A model generated the notes under the pieces. It was not told the origin of the DNA and did not search any database. It was given only the letters and a program-made list of their open reading frames with translations. A stretch of 64,000 nucleotides of DNA from CAVWDU01 sp963840725 (GTDB taxonomy: Bacteria; Pseudomonadota; Gammaproteobacteria; Pseudomonadales; Halieaceae). The translations under genes were made by a program, and so were the position numbers. The number at the start of each line of letters is the position of its first letter. Position 1 is the first letter of the stretch. Location: assembly GCA_963840725.1 (NCBI GenBank), contig CAWIZY010000016.1:558001-622000 (forward strand), read 5' to 3'. Of the stretch, positions 44,939 to 54,001 are shown in pieces.

Positions 44939-45589
44939 ATGAGCTCCGATGCCTACTACGGCACACTGCGACAGCAAGTGCTTTCCCTGTGCCCAGATGA
45001 TATCGACCGGGCGTTTGAGGTCGGGTGCGGCTATGGCTCCACCCTGGCCTGGCTCAAAGAAAACAAAAATTACGGCTGGGCCGGGGGTGCAGAAATGTCC
45101 GCTACTGCGGCCCACGAGGCCCGTAAAAAGCTAGACTACGTTTTGCAGGGTGATGTCGAAAAAGAGGGGCTGCCGCTGGAAGAACAAAGCCTGGACCTGC
45201 TGTTGTGCCTCGACGTTCTTGAACATTTGAAGGACCCCTGGTCTTTTCTTGAGCGCAGCTGTCGATTACTCAAGCCCGGGGCTACATTTATTGCCAGCCT
45301 ACCAAATTTACGCCATCACTCGGTCATGCTACCACTGCTTCTGCGCGGCGATTTCGCGTATCAGGCGTCCGGAATCCTGGATCACACCCACCTCCGGTTT
45401 TTCACTCGTCGGGGGATGATCGCACTGGTTGAAGCCGCCGGCATACGGGTAGCTGACGTGGAACCGACCTGCATGGAGGCGGGCAGCAAAGCTCATACCC
45501 TCAACAAATTCAGCCTGGGCACCCTGGAGGGCTTCCTGGCCTACCAGTACATCATCAAGGGGCACCGTGTTGACCGCACCGGCGAGTGA
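44939..45589 (+). CDS. Class I SAM-dependent methyltransferase
   Basis: 216 residues. The SAM-binding glycine motif is AFEVGCGYGSTLAWLKE at about residues 20-36, motif II/III regions are LDLLLCLDVLEHLKDPW and LLKPGATFIASLPNLRHHS. The latter style, with LRFFTRRGMIALVEAAG, is common in methyltransferases that modify sugars or lipid-linked glycans in surface-polysaccharide loci. It overlaps the next GT2 gene by 23 bp, so the pair is probably co-translated. Acceptor is unknown. Confidence 0.87.
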   Translation: MSSDAYYGTLRQQVLSLCPDDIDRAFEVGCGYGSTLAWLKENKNYGWAGGAEMSATAAHEARKKLDYVLQGDVEKEGLPLEEQSLDLLLCLDVLEHLKDPWSFLERSCRLLKPGATFIASLPNLRHHSVMLPLLLRGDFAYQASGILDHTHLRFFTRRGMIALVEAAGIRVADVEPTCMEAGSKAHTLNKFSLGTLEGFLAYQYIIKGHRVDRTGE

Positions 45590-46565
45590 TGCGGTCTATA
45601 TTATCATTCTGAACTGGCTCACTTGGCCAGAGACTATCGCCTGTCTTCAATCCGTGCTCAGATTGAACTATGACTCCGCCCGGATAGTGTTGTGCGATAA
45701 TGCATCAAGCAACGATTCCCTTGAAAAAATTACCGCCTGGTTGCGGGATGAATTAGCGCCGGACTTCAGCACTGACACGCGAGCGGATCTACTGCTGCCA
45801 ACGTCACTCCCCCCGTATCAACTTATCCAGGAATCAGCAGTGCCGCAGGCTCGGCATACGGCGGGCAGCATCACCATCATACAAAACTCCCGCAATCACG
45901 GGTATGCTGGCGGCAACAATGTCGGCATTCGTTTTGCACTGCAAGACCCCAACTGCAGCGCTGTCTGGATACTCAATAACGATGTAGTGGTCACGCCGAC
46001 CTCCCTGAGCAAGCTGCTACCTCATCTAGCAGGACGCTGCGGCATTGTCGGTTCGCGGGTATTGGATTACGACGACGGCTCACTGCAACTGGCGGGCGGC
46101 AGCTCTTACGAGAGCAGCAGCGGCAAGTCCAGGCCGCTGCAGCGAGACGAGGCGCAGCGCGGTGAAATGGACTGCATCAGCGGCTGCGCCATGCTGATTT
46201 CAAGAGATCTGCTGGAGGCAATAGGTGGCCTCAGTGAGAACTATTTTCTCTACTATGAGGAGATCGATTTTGCGATACGTGCCCGAGCCCAGAACTACAC
46301 ACTCGGCTATGCCGATGACAGCGTGATCTATCATCGCCACGGTGCAACTATCGGAAGTTCTGCCTTGTCAGACTTTTATCTCATGCGCAGCCGATTGCGG
46401 TTTACCCGACAGTACTATCCGGCTCGCTATCCACAGGTCATCGCATCGGTGTTCACCACAGCCTGCTACCGCTTCGCTAGAGGCCAATGGAAACGCGGTT
46501 ACATGATCCTGTGCCTGATCCTGAACCCGGCTCTGGATTACAAGCCAGACCGGTGGGGGGATTGA
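45567..46565 (+). CDS. Family 2 glycosyltransferase, rhamnosyltransferase-like
   Basis: 332 residues from a GTG at 45567. The GT-A fold has YIIILNWLTWPETIACLQSV at the N-terminus, the nucleotide-side VLCDNASSND, the metal motif VWILNNDVVV (Asn-Asn-Asp in place of a strict DxD) and the acceptor-side FLYYEEIDFAIRARAQ. This last motif is typical of WbbL/rhamnosyltransferase relatives. A C-terminal amphipathic region (ARYPQVIAS, GQWKRGYMILCLILN) may bind the membrane. It transfers an unknown sugar to the growing lipid-linked glycan. Confidence 0.9.
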   Translation: MLTAPASDAVYIIILNWLTWPETIACLQSVLRLNYDSARIVLCDNASSNDSLEKITAWLRDELAPDFSTDTRADLLLPTSLPPYQLIQESAVPQARHTAGSITIIQNSRNHGYAGGNNVGIRFALQDPNCSAVWILNNDVVVTPTSLSKLLPHLAGRCGIVGSRVLDYDDGSLQLAGGSSYESSSGKSRPLQRDEAQRGEMDCISGCAMLISRDLLEAIGGLSENYFLYYEEIDFAIRARAQNYTLGYADDSVIYHRHGATIGSSALSDFYLMRSRLRFTRQYYPARYPQVIASVFTTACYRFARGQWKRGYMILCLILNPALDYKPDRWGD

Positions 46566-46566
46566 A

Positions 46567-47343
46567 ATGAATGACAACATTCACGGCAGCCCTGAAATCC
46601 GGCGTATCGAGATGCTTGGCTGCCCTATGGATATCGCCACCATGGACGACACCGTGGCGTTGATAAAACGTCGGATCGAGGCGAGACAATTTACCCAACA
46701 CGTGGTGGTCAACGTTGCCAAGTTGGTAAATATGCGTAGTGATCCGGCTCTCGCTGCCTCGGTGAAAAGTTGCGACATTATTAACATAGACGGCATGGGA
46801 GTCGTTCTCGGGGCCCGCTTCCTCGGGCATACCGTGACCGAAAGGGTGGCGGGCATTGACCTGTTCCATCGGCTCATGGCGCTTTCAGAGGCGCGCGGGT
46901 ACCCGGTATTCCTGCTCGGAGCCCGACAGGCGATTGTGAAGGAAGCCCGGCAGAAACTGCTGTCGACCTACCCGGAACTGGCGATAGCCGGGTATCACCA
47001 TGGCTACTTTTGGGACGACGAAGAAACGCTCGTCAACAAAATCAAAGAATCGGGGGCCAGTCTGCTGTTTGTCGCAATCACCTCGCCCGGGAAAGAGAAT
47101 TTCATCAATCGCTGGCATGAAAAACTCGGGGTAGATTTTGTAATGGGCGTTGGGGGTACCTTCGATGTCGTGGCCGGGCATACCCGCCGAGCGCCAATTT
47201 GGATGCAGAATTGCGGCCTCGAGTGGCTGTTTCGCGTGCTTCAGGAGCCCGGCCGAATGTGGAAACGCTACCTGAAGACCAACTCGGTCTTTGCCTGGCT
47301 ATTGTTGCGCGAACGACTGAAGCCAAGGAGATCTGATCACTGA
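46567..47343 (+). CDS. WecG/TagA/CpsF-family glycosyltransferase (GT26)
   Basis: 258 residues. Family signatures are VVNVAKLVNMRSDPAL, NIDGMGVVLGARFLG, VAGIDLF, VFLLGARQAIVKEA, LLFVAITSPGKENFINRW and VGGTFDVVAGHTRRAP followed by GLEWLFRVLQEPGRMWKRYL. Known members transfer ManNAcA (WecG) or ManNAc (TagA) to lipid-linked GlcNAc. The presence of wecB- and wecC-type genes nearby supports ManNAcA as donor (inference). It begins two bases after the GT2 stop. Confidence 0.93.
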   Translation: MNDNIHGSPEIRRIEMLGCPMDIATMDDTVALIKRRIEARQFTQHVVVNVAKLVNMRSDPALAASVKSCDIINIDGMGVVLGARFLGHTVTERVAGIDLFHRLMALSEARGYPVFLLGARQAIVKEARQKLLSTYPELAIAGYHHGYFWDDEETLVNKIKESGASLLFVAITSPGKENFINRWHEKLGVDFVMGVGGTFDVVAGHTRRAPIWMQNCGLEWLFRVLQEPGRMWKRYLKTNSVFAWLLLRERLKPRRSDH

Positions 47344-47412
47344 GTCACTGCGTGGTCACCAGTTTTCCAGTGGAAAAGGCGGCCTCTCACCTGCTGACGG
47401 ACTTAAATTTGC

Positions 47413-48588
47413 CTAATGGTGCGGCGACTCAGCAACCAGTTTTTTTGCGAAGTCAATTTCACGCTGACAGGTCAGTGCGATATCGATACGCTCTACCGAC
47501 TCTCGCGCGTTTGCTGCCAGCCTCCGGTAAGTGCTTTCACTCGACAACAGCTCTTCTATAAAACCCGCCGCCTGACTCACATCAAAATCCTGGGCCAGAA
47601 ATCCGCTGTAGCCATGGCTAACAAATTCTGGAATTGCACAGGTAGCAAAGGAAACGACGGGCAGGCCTGAAGACATGGCCTCGCACATCGACACCCCCTG
47701 AGAATCCATACGTGTGGTCGCGTAATAGATGCCATAACGCTTGTGCACATCGGGTATGCATGCGTGGGGGAGGAAGCTATCGTACAGCATCACTTTGTCC
47801 GCGAGGTCGCTCGCCGCAATGTAGTTCAGTATCTGTCGCTTGTCCGGGCCCTGACCGTGAATCGCAAGTTGACAGGAGAGTGGCCTCAGGAGACTCATAG
47901 TTTCTATCGCCAAATCCAGGGCAGACACACCTCTAAACAACAGTGGCCGAATAGTGAGAAGCTGGTGGCGAGAGGGCCAATGGTCGTCAAAGCTGAAAAG
48001 CGTGGTGTCGATACCGTTGGGGATAATAGCCGCCTTGCTGCCGATGGCTATTTTCATCGACTGTTCAGCTTCCTGATGTATCCAGTCTGATACACACACG
48101 AAGCGAGCGTAGCGGGCATCCTCCATCAATCGGTGGACGGTTTGCCTCATGCGAGCAAAAACCCAGAAGTCGCGATAGAGAAATCGGGCGATGGACTTCG
48201 GTTGGGTCAGTTTTATGTCCGCAGGCCGACTGCGAGCAATCCGCTGCACGTCGATGCCATGGACAAAAAACAGGCACGGCATATCAATCGCTATCACTCG
48301 ATCATATATCACCCCGCCATCCAGTTTTGGGTTGATGGAGTGATGCAACAAGTGAAAAAATACGGCATCATAAGCGCTGCGACTTAACACGTCAGCGATG
48401 CGACTCGCAGGTGCGAGAAACACCACCACCCCATCTATTTCATACCGGTCTTCTCGGGCGCTGGGAACATATACCTCCACACTGAATCCGAGGCGCAGAT
48501 ACTGCCGGTTTCGGGTGTGCACAAACATATGATTATACGGGCTATCTGCCGAAGGATAGCGACTTGTTAAAACACTTATTCTATACAT
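47413..48588 (-). CDS. Family 4 glycosyltransferase
   Basis: 391 residues from the ATG at 48588 (MYRISVLTSRYPSADSPYNH). GT-B fold: the N-terminal acceptor domain includes FFVHGIDVQR. The C-terminal donor domain has IIPNGIDTTLF and the E-x7-E region EAMSSGLPVVSFATCAIPEF. A retaining transferase acting at the cytoplasmic face. Donor sugar is not predictable. It is the last gene of the minus-strand group wecB-wecC-GT4; the 29-bp gap to wecC suggests one operon. Confidence 0.9.
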   Translation of the reverse strand: MYRISVLTSRYPSADSPYNHMFVHTRNRQYLRLGFSVEVYVPSAREDRYEIDGVVVFLAPASRIADVLSRSAYDAVFFHLLHHSINPKLDGGVIYDRVIAIDMPCLFFVHGIDVQRIARSRPADIKLTQPKSIARFLYRDFWVFARMRQTVHRLMEDARYARFVCVSDWIHQEAEQSMKIAIGSKAAIIPNGIDTTLFSFDDHWPSRHQLLTIRPLLFRGVSALDLAIETMSLLRPLSCQLAIHGQGPDKRQILNYIAASDLADKVMLYDSFLPHACIPDVHKRYGIYYATTRMDSQGVSMCEAMSSGLPVVSFATCAIPEFVSHGYSGFLAQDFDVSQAAGFIEELLSSESTYRRLAANARESVERIDIALTCQREIDFAKKLVAESPHH

Positions 48589-48617
48589 GCTGTGCTCGAC
48601 ATTGGGGCGGGATGAAC

Positions 48618-49871
48618 TTATCCCGCGGTCACGGCAATTCCCCTTGTATCGATGAGTATGGCAGCACCGCACCCGGTCGCAAGCCGCTGCCGGAACTCCC
48701 GATGGTCTGCCAGTACAAGGACGATATCAGCGCGCTCCAGGGCGGTCTCCAGGTCACTCAAGTGCAATCTGCTGAGCCCTGAGAGTTCTGCCGGCAGCCG
48801 TTCGATATTTGGCTCAACAACTAGCAATTCAGCCACCTCGGACACCGCCAGTTGCTTCACAATGTCGACGGCGGGGCTCTCTCGCAAATCATCAATATCT
48901 GCCTTGAAGGCCAGTCCCAGGCAGGCTATCGAGGGCTTAATCAGACCAGATGCAGCGAGTTTGACCTTGTTCACTACCCAATCCGGCTTACTGTCGTTTA
49001 CTTCCCTCGCCATTTTAATCAAGCGCGTTTGTTCAGGGGCACTATCGACAATAAACCAGGGGTCCACCGCGATACAGTGTCCACCCACCCCTGGACCCGG
49101 GCTCAATAAATTGACCCTGGGGTGATGATTTGCCAGCGCTACAAGCTCCCAGACGTCAATGTCCAGCTCATCACAGACCAGCGACAATTCATTGGCAAGG
49201 GCGATATTGACATCGCGGTAAGAATTTTCAGTCAGCTTGACCATTTCTGCGGTCCGAGCATCCGTCGCATGCAGTTGGCCAGAAACAAACAGCTGGTAGA
49301 ACGCAGCGGCCCGACTTGCACAATGCTCAGTGATTCCGCCGATGATACGGTCGTTGCGGATCAACTCATACATGATATGACCGGGCAATACCCGCTCGGG
49401 ACAGTAGGCAACATGAAGATCGGCAAATTCGCCTGAGCGCTTGGGCAGGTTGAGGTCGGGCCGAGCAGCCGCCAGCCAGGCCACCAGCTTCTGCGTCGTA
49501 CCAACAGGAGAGGTAGACTCCAGGAGGATCAGATCGCCGGACTTCAACACCGGCGCAATGGACAGCGCGGCGGCCTCGATACTCGACACGTCCGGCGTAT
49601 TGTCTTGCAGTAATGGGGTCGGGACGGCGATCACAAAAACGTCCGCCGGCTCCGGTTGAGTCGATGCCCGCAGCATGTTCGCATTAACAGCCGCGCGCAC
49701 CGCTATATCGAGATCAGGTTCAACAATATGGATTTCACCCGCATTGATAGTCTCAACCGCCTGCGGGTTCACATCTACGCCGATCACAGGAATCCCTCTG
49801 GATGCGATGACAGCTGCCGTAGGCAGGCCGATATAACCCAGACCGATCACTGAAACATTGTTAACTTTCAT
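48618..49871 (-). CDS. wecC: UDP-N-acetyl-D-mannosaminuronate dehydrogenase (WecC-like)
   Basis: 417 residues, NAD-dependent UDP-sugar dehydrogenase. The N-terminal Rossmann motif is VSVIGLGYIGLPTAAVIASRG; LLESTSPVGTTQK, KLTENSYRDVNIALANELS and the catalytic-Cys motif GPGVGGHCIAVDPWF follow. The WecC-style VEPDLD and VIAVPTPL support UDP-ManNAc rather than UDP-Glc as substrate. The ATG at 49871 is one base from the wecB stop, so the pair supplies UDP-ManNAcA from UDP-GlcNAc. Confidence 0.92.
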   Translation of the reverse strand: MKVNNVSVIGLGYIGLPTAAVIASRGIPVIGVDVNPQAVETINAGEIHIVEPDLDIAVRAAVNANMLRASTQPEPADVFVIAVPTPLLQDNTPDVSSIEAAALSIAPVLKSGDLILLESTSPVGTTQKLVAWLAAARPDLNLPKRSGEFADLHVAYCPERVLPGHIMYELIRNDRIIGGITEHCASRAAAFYQLFVSGQLHATDARTAEMVKLTENSYRDVNIALANELSLVCDELDIDVWELVALANHHPRVNLLSPGPGVGGHCIAVDPWFIVDSAPEQTRLIKMAREVNDSKPDWVVNKVKLAASGLIKPSIACLGLAFKADIDDLRESPAVDIVKQLAVSEVAELLVVEPNIERLPAELSGLSRLHLSDLETALERADIVLVLADHREFRQRLATGCGAAILIDTRGIAVTAG

Positions 49872-49872
49872 A

Positions 49873-51048
49873 CTACCCAGCTCCGTCAAGTGCCTCAGAG
49901 TGCTTGCCAAGTACCCCGCCGTCAAAGAATATCGCCAGTCTGTTAACAATGTGCTCAATGGCATGGCCGTCGCCATAGGGATTACTCGCATGGGCCATCG
50001 CCGCATAACGTCCGGCATCACTAATCAGTGCCTCGGCAGCCGCCACAATGGTTTCGCAATCAGAGCCGACCAGCAACACTGTTCCAGCGCTGACTGCTTC
50101 CGGACGCTCAGTGGTGTCGCGCATGACCAACACCGGCTTACCCAGTGAGGGCGCCTCTTCCTGTATCCCGCCCGAGTCGGTCAGTATCAGGTGGGCACGA
50201 TTCATCAGATAGACGAAAGGCAGGTAATCCACCGGTTCGATCAGATAAACATTTGGAATACCGGTCAGCAGCCTTTGCACCGGAACCTGCACATTAGGGT
50301 TGAGGTGCACCGGGTAGACAATCTGGCATTCACTGTGCCGATGCGCCAAGCGGGCTAATGCACGGCAAATATTCTCGAAACCATCACCAAAGGACTCTCG
50401 TCGATGGCCGGTAACCAGGATAAGTCGCTGGTCATCATCCAGAAAAGGGAACATAGCGTCAGCCTCAGCGCGACCGAATGAGCCTAAACGCAGTTTCTCA
50501 ACCACCATATGCAGAGCATCGATGACCGTGTTACCAGTGACACAGATCCGATCGGCTGCGACGCCCTCAGCCAGGAGGTTGTCCCGGGCTGTCTCTGTTG
50601 GCGCGAAGTGCAATGCGGCAAGGCTCGCGGTCAGCTTTCTGTTGGCCTCTTCCGGCCACGGGGAAAGCAGGTTTCCAGTGCGCAAGCCCGCCTCGACGTG
50701 CCCCACCGGAATCTGTTCATAGAAAGCGGCCAATGCAGCGGCAAAGCTTGTTGTGGTATCCCCGTGGACTAACACAAAATCCGGCTGAAAGGACTGCAAC
50801 ACCTGCTTGAGCCCCTGCAAAACGAGTGTGGTGACGTCGTAGAGGTCCTGTCCGGAGCGCATGATATCGAGATCGTAGTCGGGAACAATAGCAAACAAAT
50901 CCAGCACCTGATCGAGCATTTCGCGGTGCTGTGCGGTAACACAAACCCGGCTGTCCCACCCCGTGGCCTCCAAGCGGCTGACCAGGGGCGCCATCTTTAT
51001 CGCCTCGGGACGAGTTCCAAAAACGGTTAGTACCTTGGTGATGGCCAT
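49873..51048 (-). CDS. wecB: UDP-N-acetylglucosamine 2-epimerase (non-hydrolysing)
   Basis: 391 residues, GT-B-like fold. Motifs are VLTVFGTRPEAIKMAPLV, VTAQHREMLDQVL, VHGDTTTS, HVEAGLRTGNLLSPWPEE, VTGHRRESFG and TDSGGIQEEAPSLGKPVL. It interconverts UDP-GlcNAc and UDP-ManNAc for the adjacent dehydrogenase. The ATG at 51048 is chosen because the protein core begins there; the longer ORF to 51153 has no conserved sequence. Upstream 51049-51249 carries its promoter. Confidence 0.95.
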   Translation of the reverse strand: MAITKVLTVFGTRPEAIKMAPLVSRLEATGWDSRVCVTAQHREMLDQVLDLFAIVPDYDLDIMRSGQDLYDVTTLVLQGLKQVLQSFQPDFVLVHGDTTTSFAAALAAFYEQIPVGHVEAGLRTGNLLSPWPEEANRKLTASLAALHFAPTETARDNLLAEGVAADRICVTGNTVIDALHMVVEKLRLGSFGRAEADAMFPFLDDDQRLILVTGHRRESFGDGFENICRALARLAHRHSECQIVYPVHLNPNVQVPVQRLLTGIPNVYLIEPVDYLPFVYLMNRAHLILTDSGGIQEEAPSLGKPVLVMRDTTERPEAVSAGTVLLVGSDCETIVAAAEALISDAGRYAAMAHASNPYGDGHAIEHIVNRLAIFFDGGVLGKHSEALDGAG

Positions 51049-51249
51049 GTAGTCCCTCGCTCGGTTGCCAGAACGGAATGATTGGCAAATATCGCTGACA
51101 CTGGCGATGGGGTAATGGGCCATCTGCACCCATAAGCTCCTGCTGATGAGCACTGTCGGCAGTCCACGGCATTTTAGTGGCCGTCGCAGAGACTGTAAAC
51201 CCGCCCGGCCCGATGGAAAATACCGGAGGAGTGCCCGATGGCACTGGAC

Positions 51250-52746
51250 TCATCCGGTCTGTGCAGGTCGTGAGACCGACTCGACAGTTCTGACCGCAGT
51301 GCGGGGGCCGCTCGATATGATCCCTTCATTCACAATCAGAAAGACAGTATAGAGTGCCAGTGGAGCGACATAAAGATAAGCGCGATTCACCGTCTTGAGA
51401 TCGAGTGCCTGCTGATAGTAAGGCGTCACCACAAATACCAGCGTGATGATAAAAACCGCCGTTAGTGTGGCCAGAACAACACCGGCCTGATGATCGGCAG
51501 GACCAGGGCCACGTATGCATCCGATGAGAAACGCTCCCATTACAAACGCATAGAGATACCACAACAGGTGCCAGTTGATCATCGCGAACAGCGTTTTCAG
51601 AATTACGCTATGCACCGGATGCCAGCCCAGTTCAAGCCTGCCGAGCAACGGAAGTTGTATCGCGTCCGTGCTCAACAACAGGTCACCCAGGCCCGGGACC
51701 GACAATTCCACACCCACCACTATCGCCGCCGCCGCGATGCTCGCAAGGAACACCAGAGCCAGCAGCTGATAGCGCGCCTGCAGGCCCAGTAGTTGCAATG
51801 CAGCAAATGTCAGAGTGACTGCCGCCAGCGCCAGACCGGGCACCTTGAGCTGAGTACAGAACAGGGCGAGAACGACCGCAATCAGCGTGTAACGCCGCTG
51901 GCCGGTAAGCCCTCCAGCGTGCAGGCATAACACAGACAGGGTAAAGGCGGCAGTCAACCAGAGGTCAGCGTAGCCGGCAAGCACGGTATGAACGTCCACA
52001 TAGGGCATACTGATGAGGAAGTAGACCGCCATCGAGGCCAACCAAAGAGGTGCCCCTGCCAATCTCAGGTGGCCCAGGAAAGCGCTCGCGAGGGCAACCA
52101 GGGTGCACAGCCAGGGGAGATTGAGCAGCGAGTGGACGCTGGTCTGCGCACCCATCATCGTCCACAGAGAGACCAGCGGCAGCCCCTCAGGGTATTGTGC
52201 AGCACGCCAATTGCCCAGAGTATAGACGGTCGAGCGGTCCGCGGCCGCGAGCCAGTCGGGCGGGCTGACAAATTCCACCAGCTCCCCGCGACCAAACCAG
52301 ACCACCGCTTTTGGAGCCCAGTTCATCCAGGCATCCCAGGGGAACAGAGGGCGTAGCACTAGCTCCTGAGCCAAAGCCCAGAGTCTCAGCCCGCTGAGTC
52401 CCAGCAACAGCATGATCAGTACCCACTGCCACGTTGTCGATCCGGGGCCCGCGCCCTCCGCATCAGCTTGTGCGGTTCGGTTCTGGACCACCATAAAGAG
52501 CAAGCCCAGGATCACCAGCGACATCAAGCCTGCGACCGACCAGAACGACGGTGCACCCAGGATACTGGCTGCACCGCGCACCAGCAGACCGGTAGTGAAG
52601 AGACCAACCATATAACCGTGACCCACAATGAGCGGCAGATTTCGACAGCTCTCTGCCTGGAAGAGGCGATATACCAGTAAACTGCCCATTGCCCAGGGCA
52701 ATATCAAAGCGACGGACAGACCGACGATAGAAAAGTCATCACTCAT
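51250..52746 (-). CDS. Polytopic membrane protein, GT-C-like
   Basis: 498 residues with about twelve hydrophobic helices. After the fourth helix comes FPWDAWMNWAPKAVVWFGRG and, further on, TVYTLGNWRAAQYPEGLPLV; an acidic residue in the first large outer loop is the arrangement of GT-C glycosyltransferases that use polyprenyl-linked donors. I cannot place it in a named family. The ATG overlaps the upstream gene by eight bases (ATGAGTGA), so it is coupled to the two genes before it. Predicted work: adding a sugar at the periplasmic side, or an unrecognised transport step. Confidence 0.7.
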   Translation of the reverse strand: MSDDFSIVGLSVALILPWAMGSLLVYRLFQAESCRNLPLIVGHGYMVGLFTTGLLVRGAASILGAPSFWSVAGLMSLVILGLLFMVVQNRTAQADAEGAGPGSTTWQWVLIMLLLGLSGLRLWALAQELVLRPLFPWDAWMNWAPKAVVWFGRGELVEFVSPPDWLAAADRSTVYTLGNWRAAQYPEGLPLVSLWTMMGAQTSVHSLLNLPWLCTLVALASAFLGHLRLAGAPLWLASMAVYFLISMPYVDVHTVLAGYADLWLTAAFTLSVLCLHAGGLTGQRRYTLIAVVLALFCTQLKVPGLALAAVTLTFAALQLLGLQARYQLLALVFLASIAAAAIVVGVELSVPGLGDLLLSTDAIQLPLLGRLELGWHPVHSVILKTLFAMINWHLLWYLYAFVMGAFLIGCIRGPGPADHQAGVVLATLTAVFIITLVFVVTPYYQQALDLKTVNRAYLYVAPLALYTVFLIVNEGIISSGPRTAVRTVESVSRPAQTG

Positions 52747-54001
52747 CACCTTGCACCCGGTAAAGCGTGCCCACGCGATTCTGGTCCAGCCGCTGCACCG
52801 ACAAATGCCGTCCGCTGTGCCAATGCAATAAGCCCGTCTCCGCCGCAAAGCCCAGGCCTGGAATATCGCCCAGCACGATCAGGTAATCCCCGGCATCCGG
52901 GCCGTTAACCGGTGGATACCTACCGAAGTTATACACATTGTGGGGTAACAAGTGATACTGAAGGCGCAGGCGCTGGAAGTCATGCCCCGCAGCCTCTTTC
53001 AGGATAAAAACTGTCTTGGGTTCAGTTGGCAGCAGGCTCTGCTTGAGGTGCACAGCATATCCGTACAGGTCGCCGTCCATATCCGCCAGACGGCGCTCGT
53101 GCTGGCTCTTGCCTGCAAACAGCGCGCGCGCCTGGTCGAGTCGGAACTTGAGTTTTTCCGACCAGAGCAAGTCCAGTGAAAGCCAACCCGATAAAACGAT
53201 AATCAGTACCGGCAGCCAGCCAATCGCTATCCGCCATCGCAAGATACAGCAGAACAGGCAGGCCACTACCACCCAAAGCGCAGCGAGCACGGTGGGCGAA
53301 AGGGTCGTTGCATGGCTGCGACCGCGCAGGACATTTATCGAACGCTGACTCCAGGGTTCCACAGAACGCCAGTCGGAAATATTGCGCGCAAGGAAAGTCG
53401 CCAGCGAATGCGGTCGCAGAGAGATGTTCTCGATAGTTAGGTAACCACCTCGCAGACTGCCGTAGATATCCAGGCCCAGCTCTACCACCGTGCCTTTCCA
53501 GTCCGGCGTGGCCATCAGGCCCGTGCCAATCGCTGCACTTCTGTTTAACAGGCGGATATTGTGAAGTCGGTCTGGCTGCTCTGCCGTTCGCCAAATCAAA
53601 AAAATCGCGAGCCCCGAATAACTGCCATCAATATTGTACTCCAGGACAGGGTAATCGGCGGCAGCTACTCGTGTTGGTGCCGTTAACAGAAGACGATCGC
53701 CGGGACCCAATTCCGAGACCCGCAGCGCACTACCTGCGACCGTGACGAGGGCCGCAGATCGCAGCTGCAGTTCGCTGCCACTGAAAGTTGTAATCTCCGG
53801 CGGGCGTTCATCGCCGGACCCCGATTGGGGACTGTTCAGTGCGATGAAGACTGCCGCCAGAACAAGCAGGACAACTGCGCTGGCCAGGAGACTGAGCGCC
53901 GCCCACCACAGGGCGAAGAGCAATTCGCGGGTGTCGACGTTTGCGCAATCGCGATCGGACCGGACGTTCCCACCGGACGACTTGTCCCCAACACCGGGCA
54001 T
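52739..54001 (-). CDS. Uncharacterised membrane protein of the PqqD-like/GT operon
   Basis: 420 residues. One N-terminal membrane helix (about 27-54) is followed by a long periplasmic region of beta-rich character (about 60-250, with VLEYNIDGSYSGLAIFLIWR and GYLTIENISLRPHS). Two further helices (about 255-300) come next, then a C-terminal domain containing FILKEAAGHDFQRLRLQYHL, LPHNVYNFGRYPP and AGDYLIVLGD. I recognise no family. The start overlaps the upstream stop (TGATG), and the stop overlaps the GT-C-like start, so all three genes are translationally coupled. Confidence 0.75.
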   Translation of the reverse strand: MPGVGDKSSGGNVRSDRDCANVDTRELLFALWWAALSLLASAVVLLVLAAVFIALNSPQSGSGDERPPEITTFSGSELQLRSAALVTVAGSALRVSELGPGDRLLLTAPTRVAAADYPVLEYNIDGSYSGLAIFLIWRTAEQPDRLHNIRLLNRSAAIGTGLMATPDWKGTVVELGLDIYGSLRGGYLTIENISLRPHSLATFLARNISDWRSVEPWSQRSINVLRGRSHATTLSPTVLAALWVVVACLFCCILRWRIAIGWLPVLIIVLSGWLSLDLLWSEKLKFRLDQARALFAGKSQHERRLADMDGDLYGYAVHLKQSLLPTEPKTVFILKEAAGHDFQRLRLQYHLLPHNVYNFGRYPPVNGPDAGDYLIVLGDIPGLGFAAETGLLHWHSGRHLSVQRLDQNRVGTLYRVQGDE

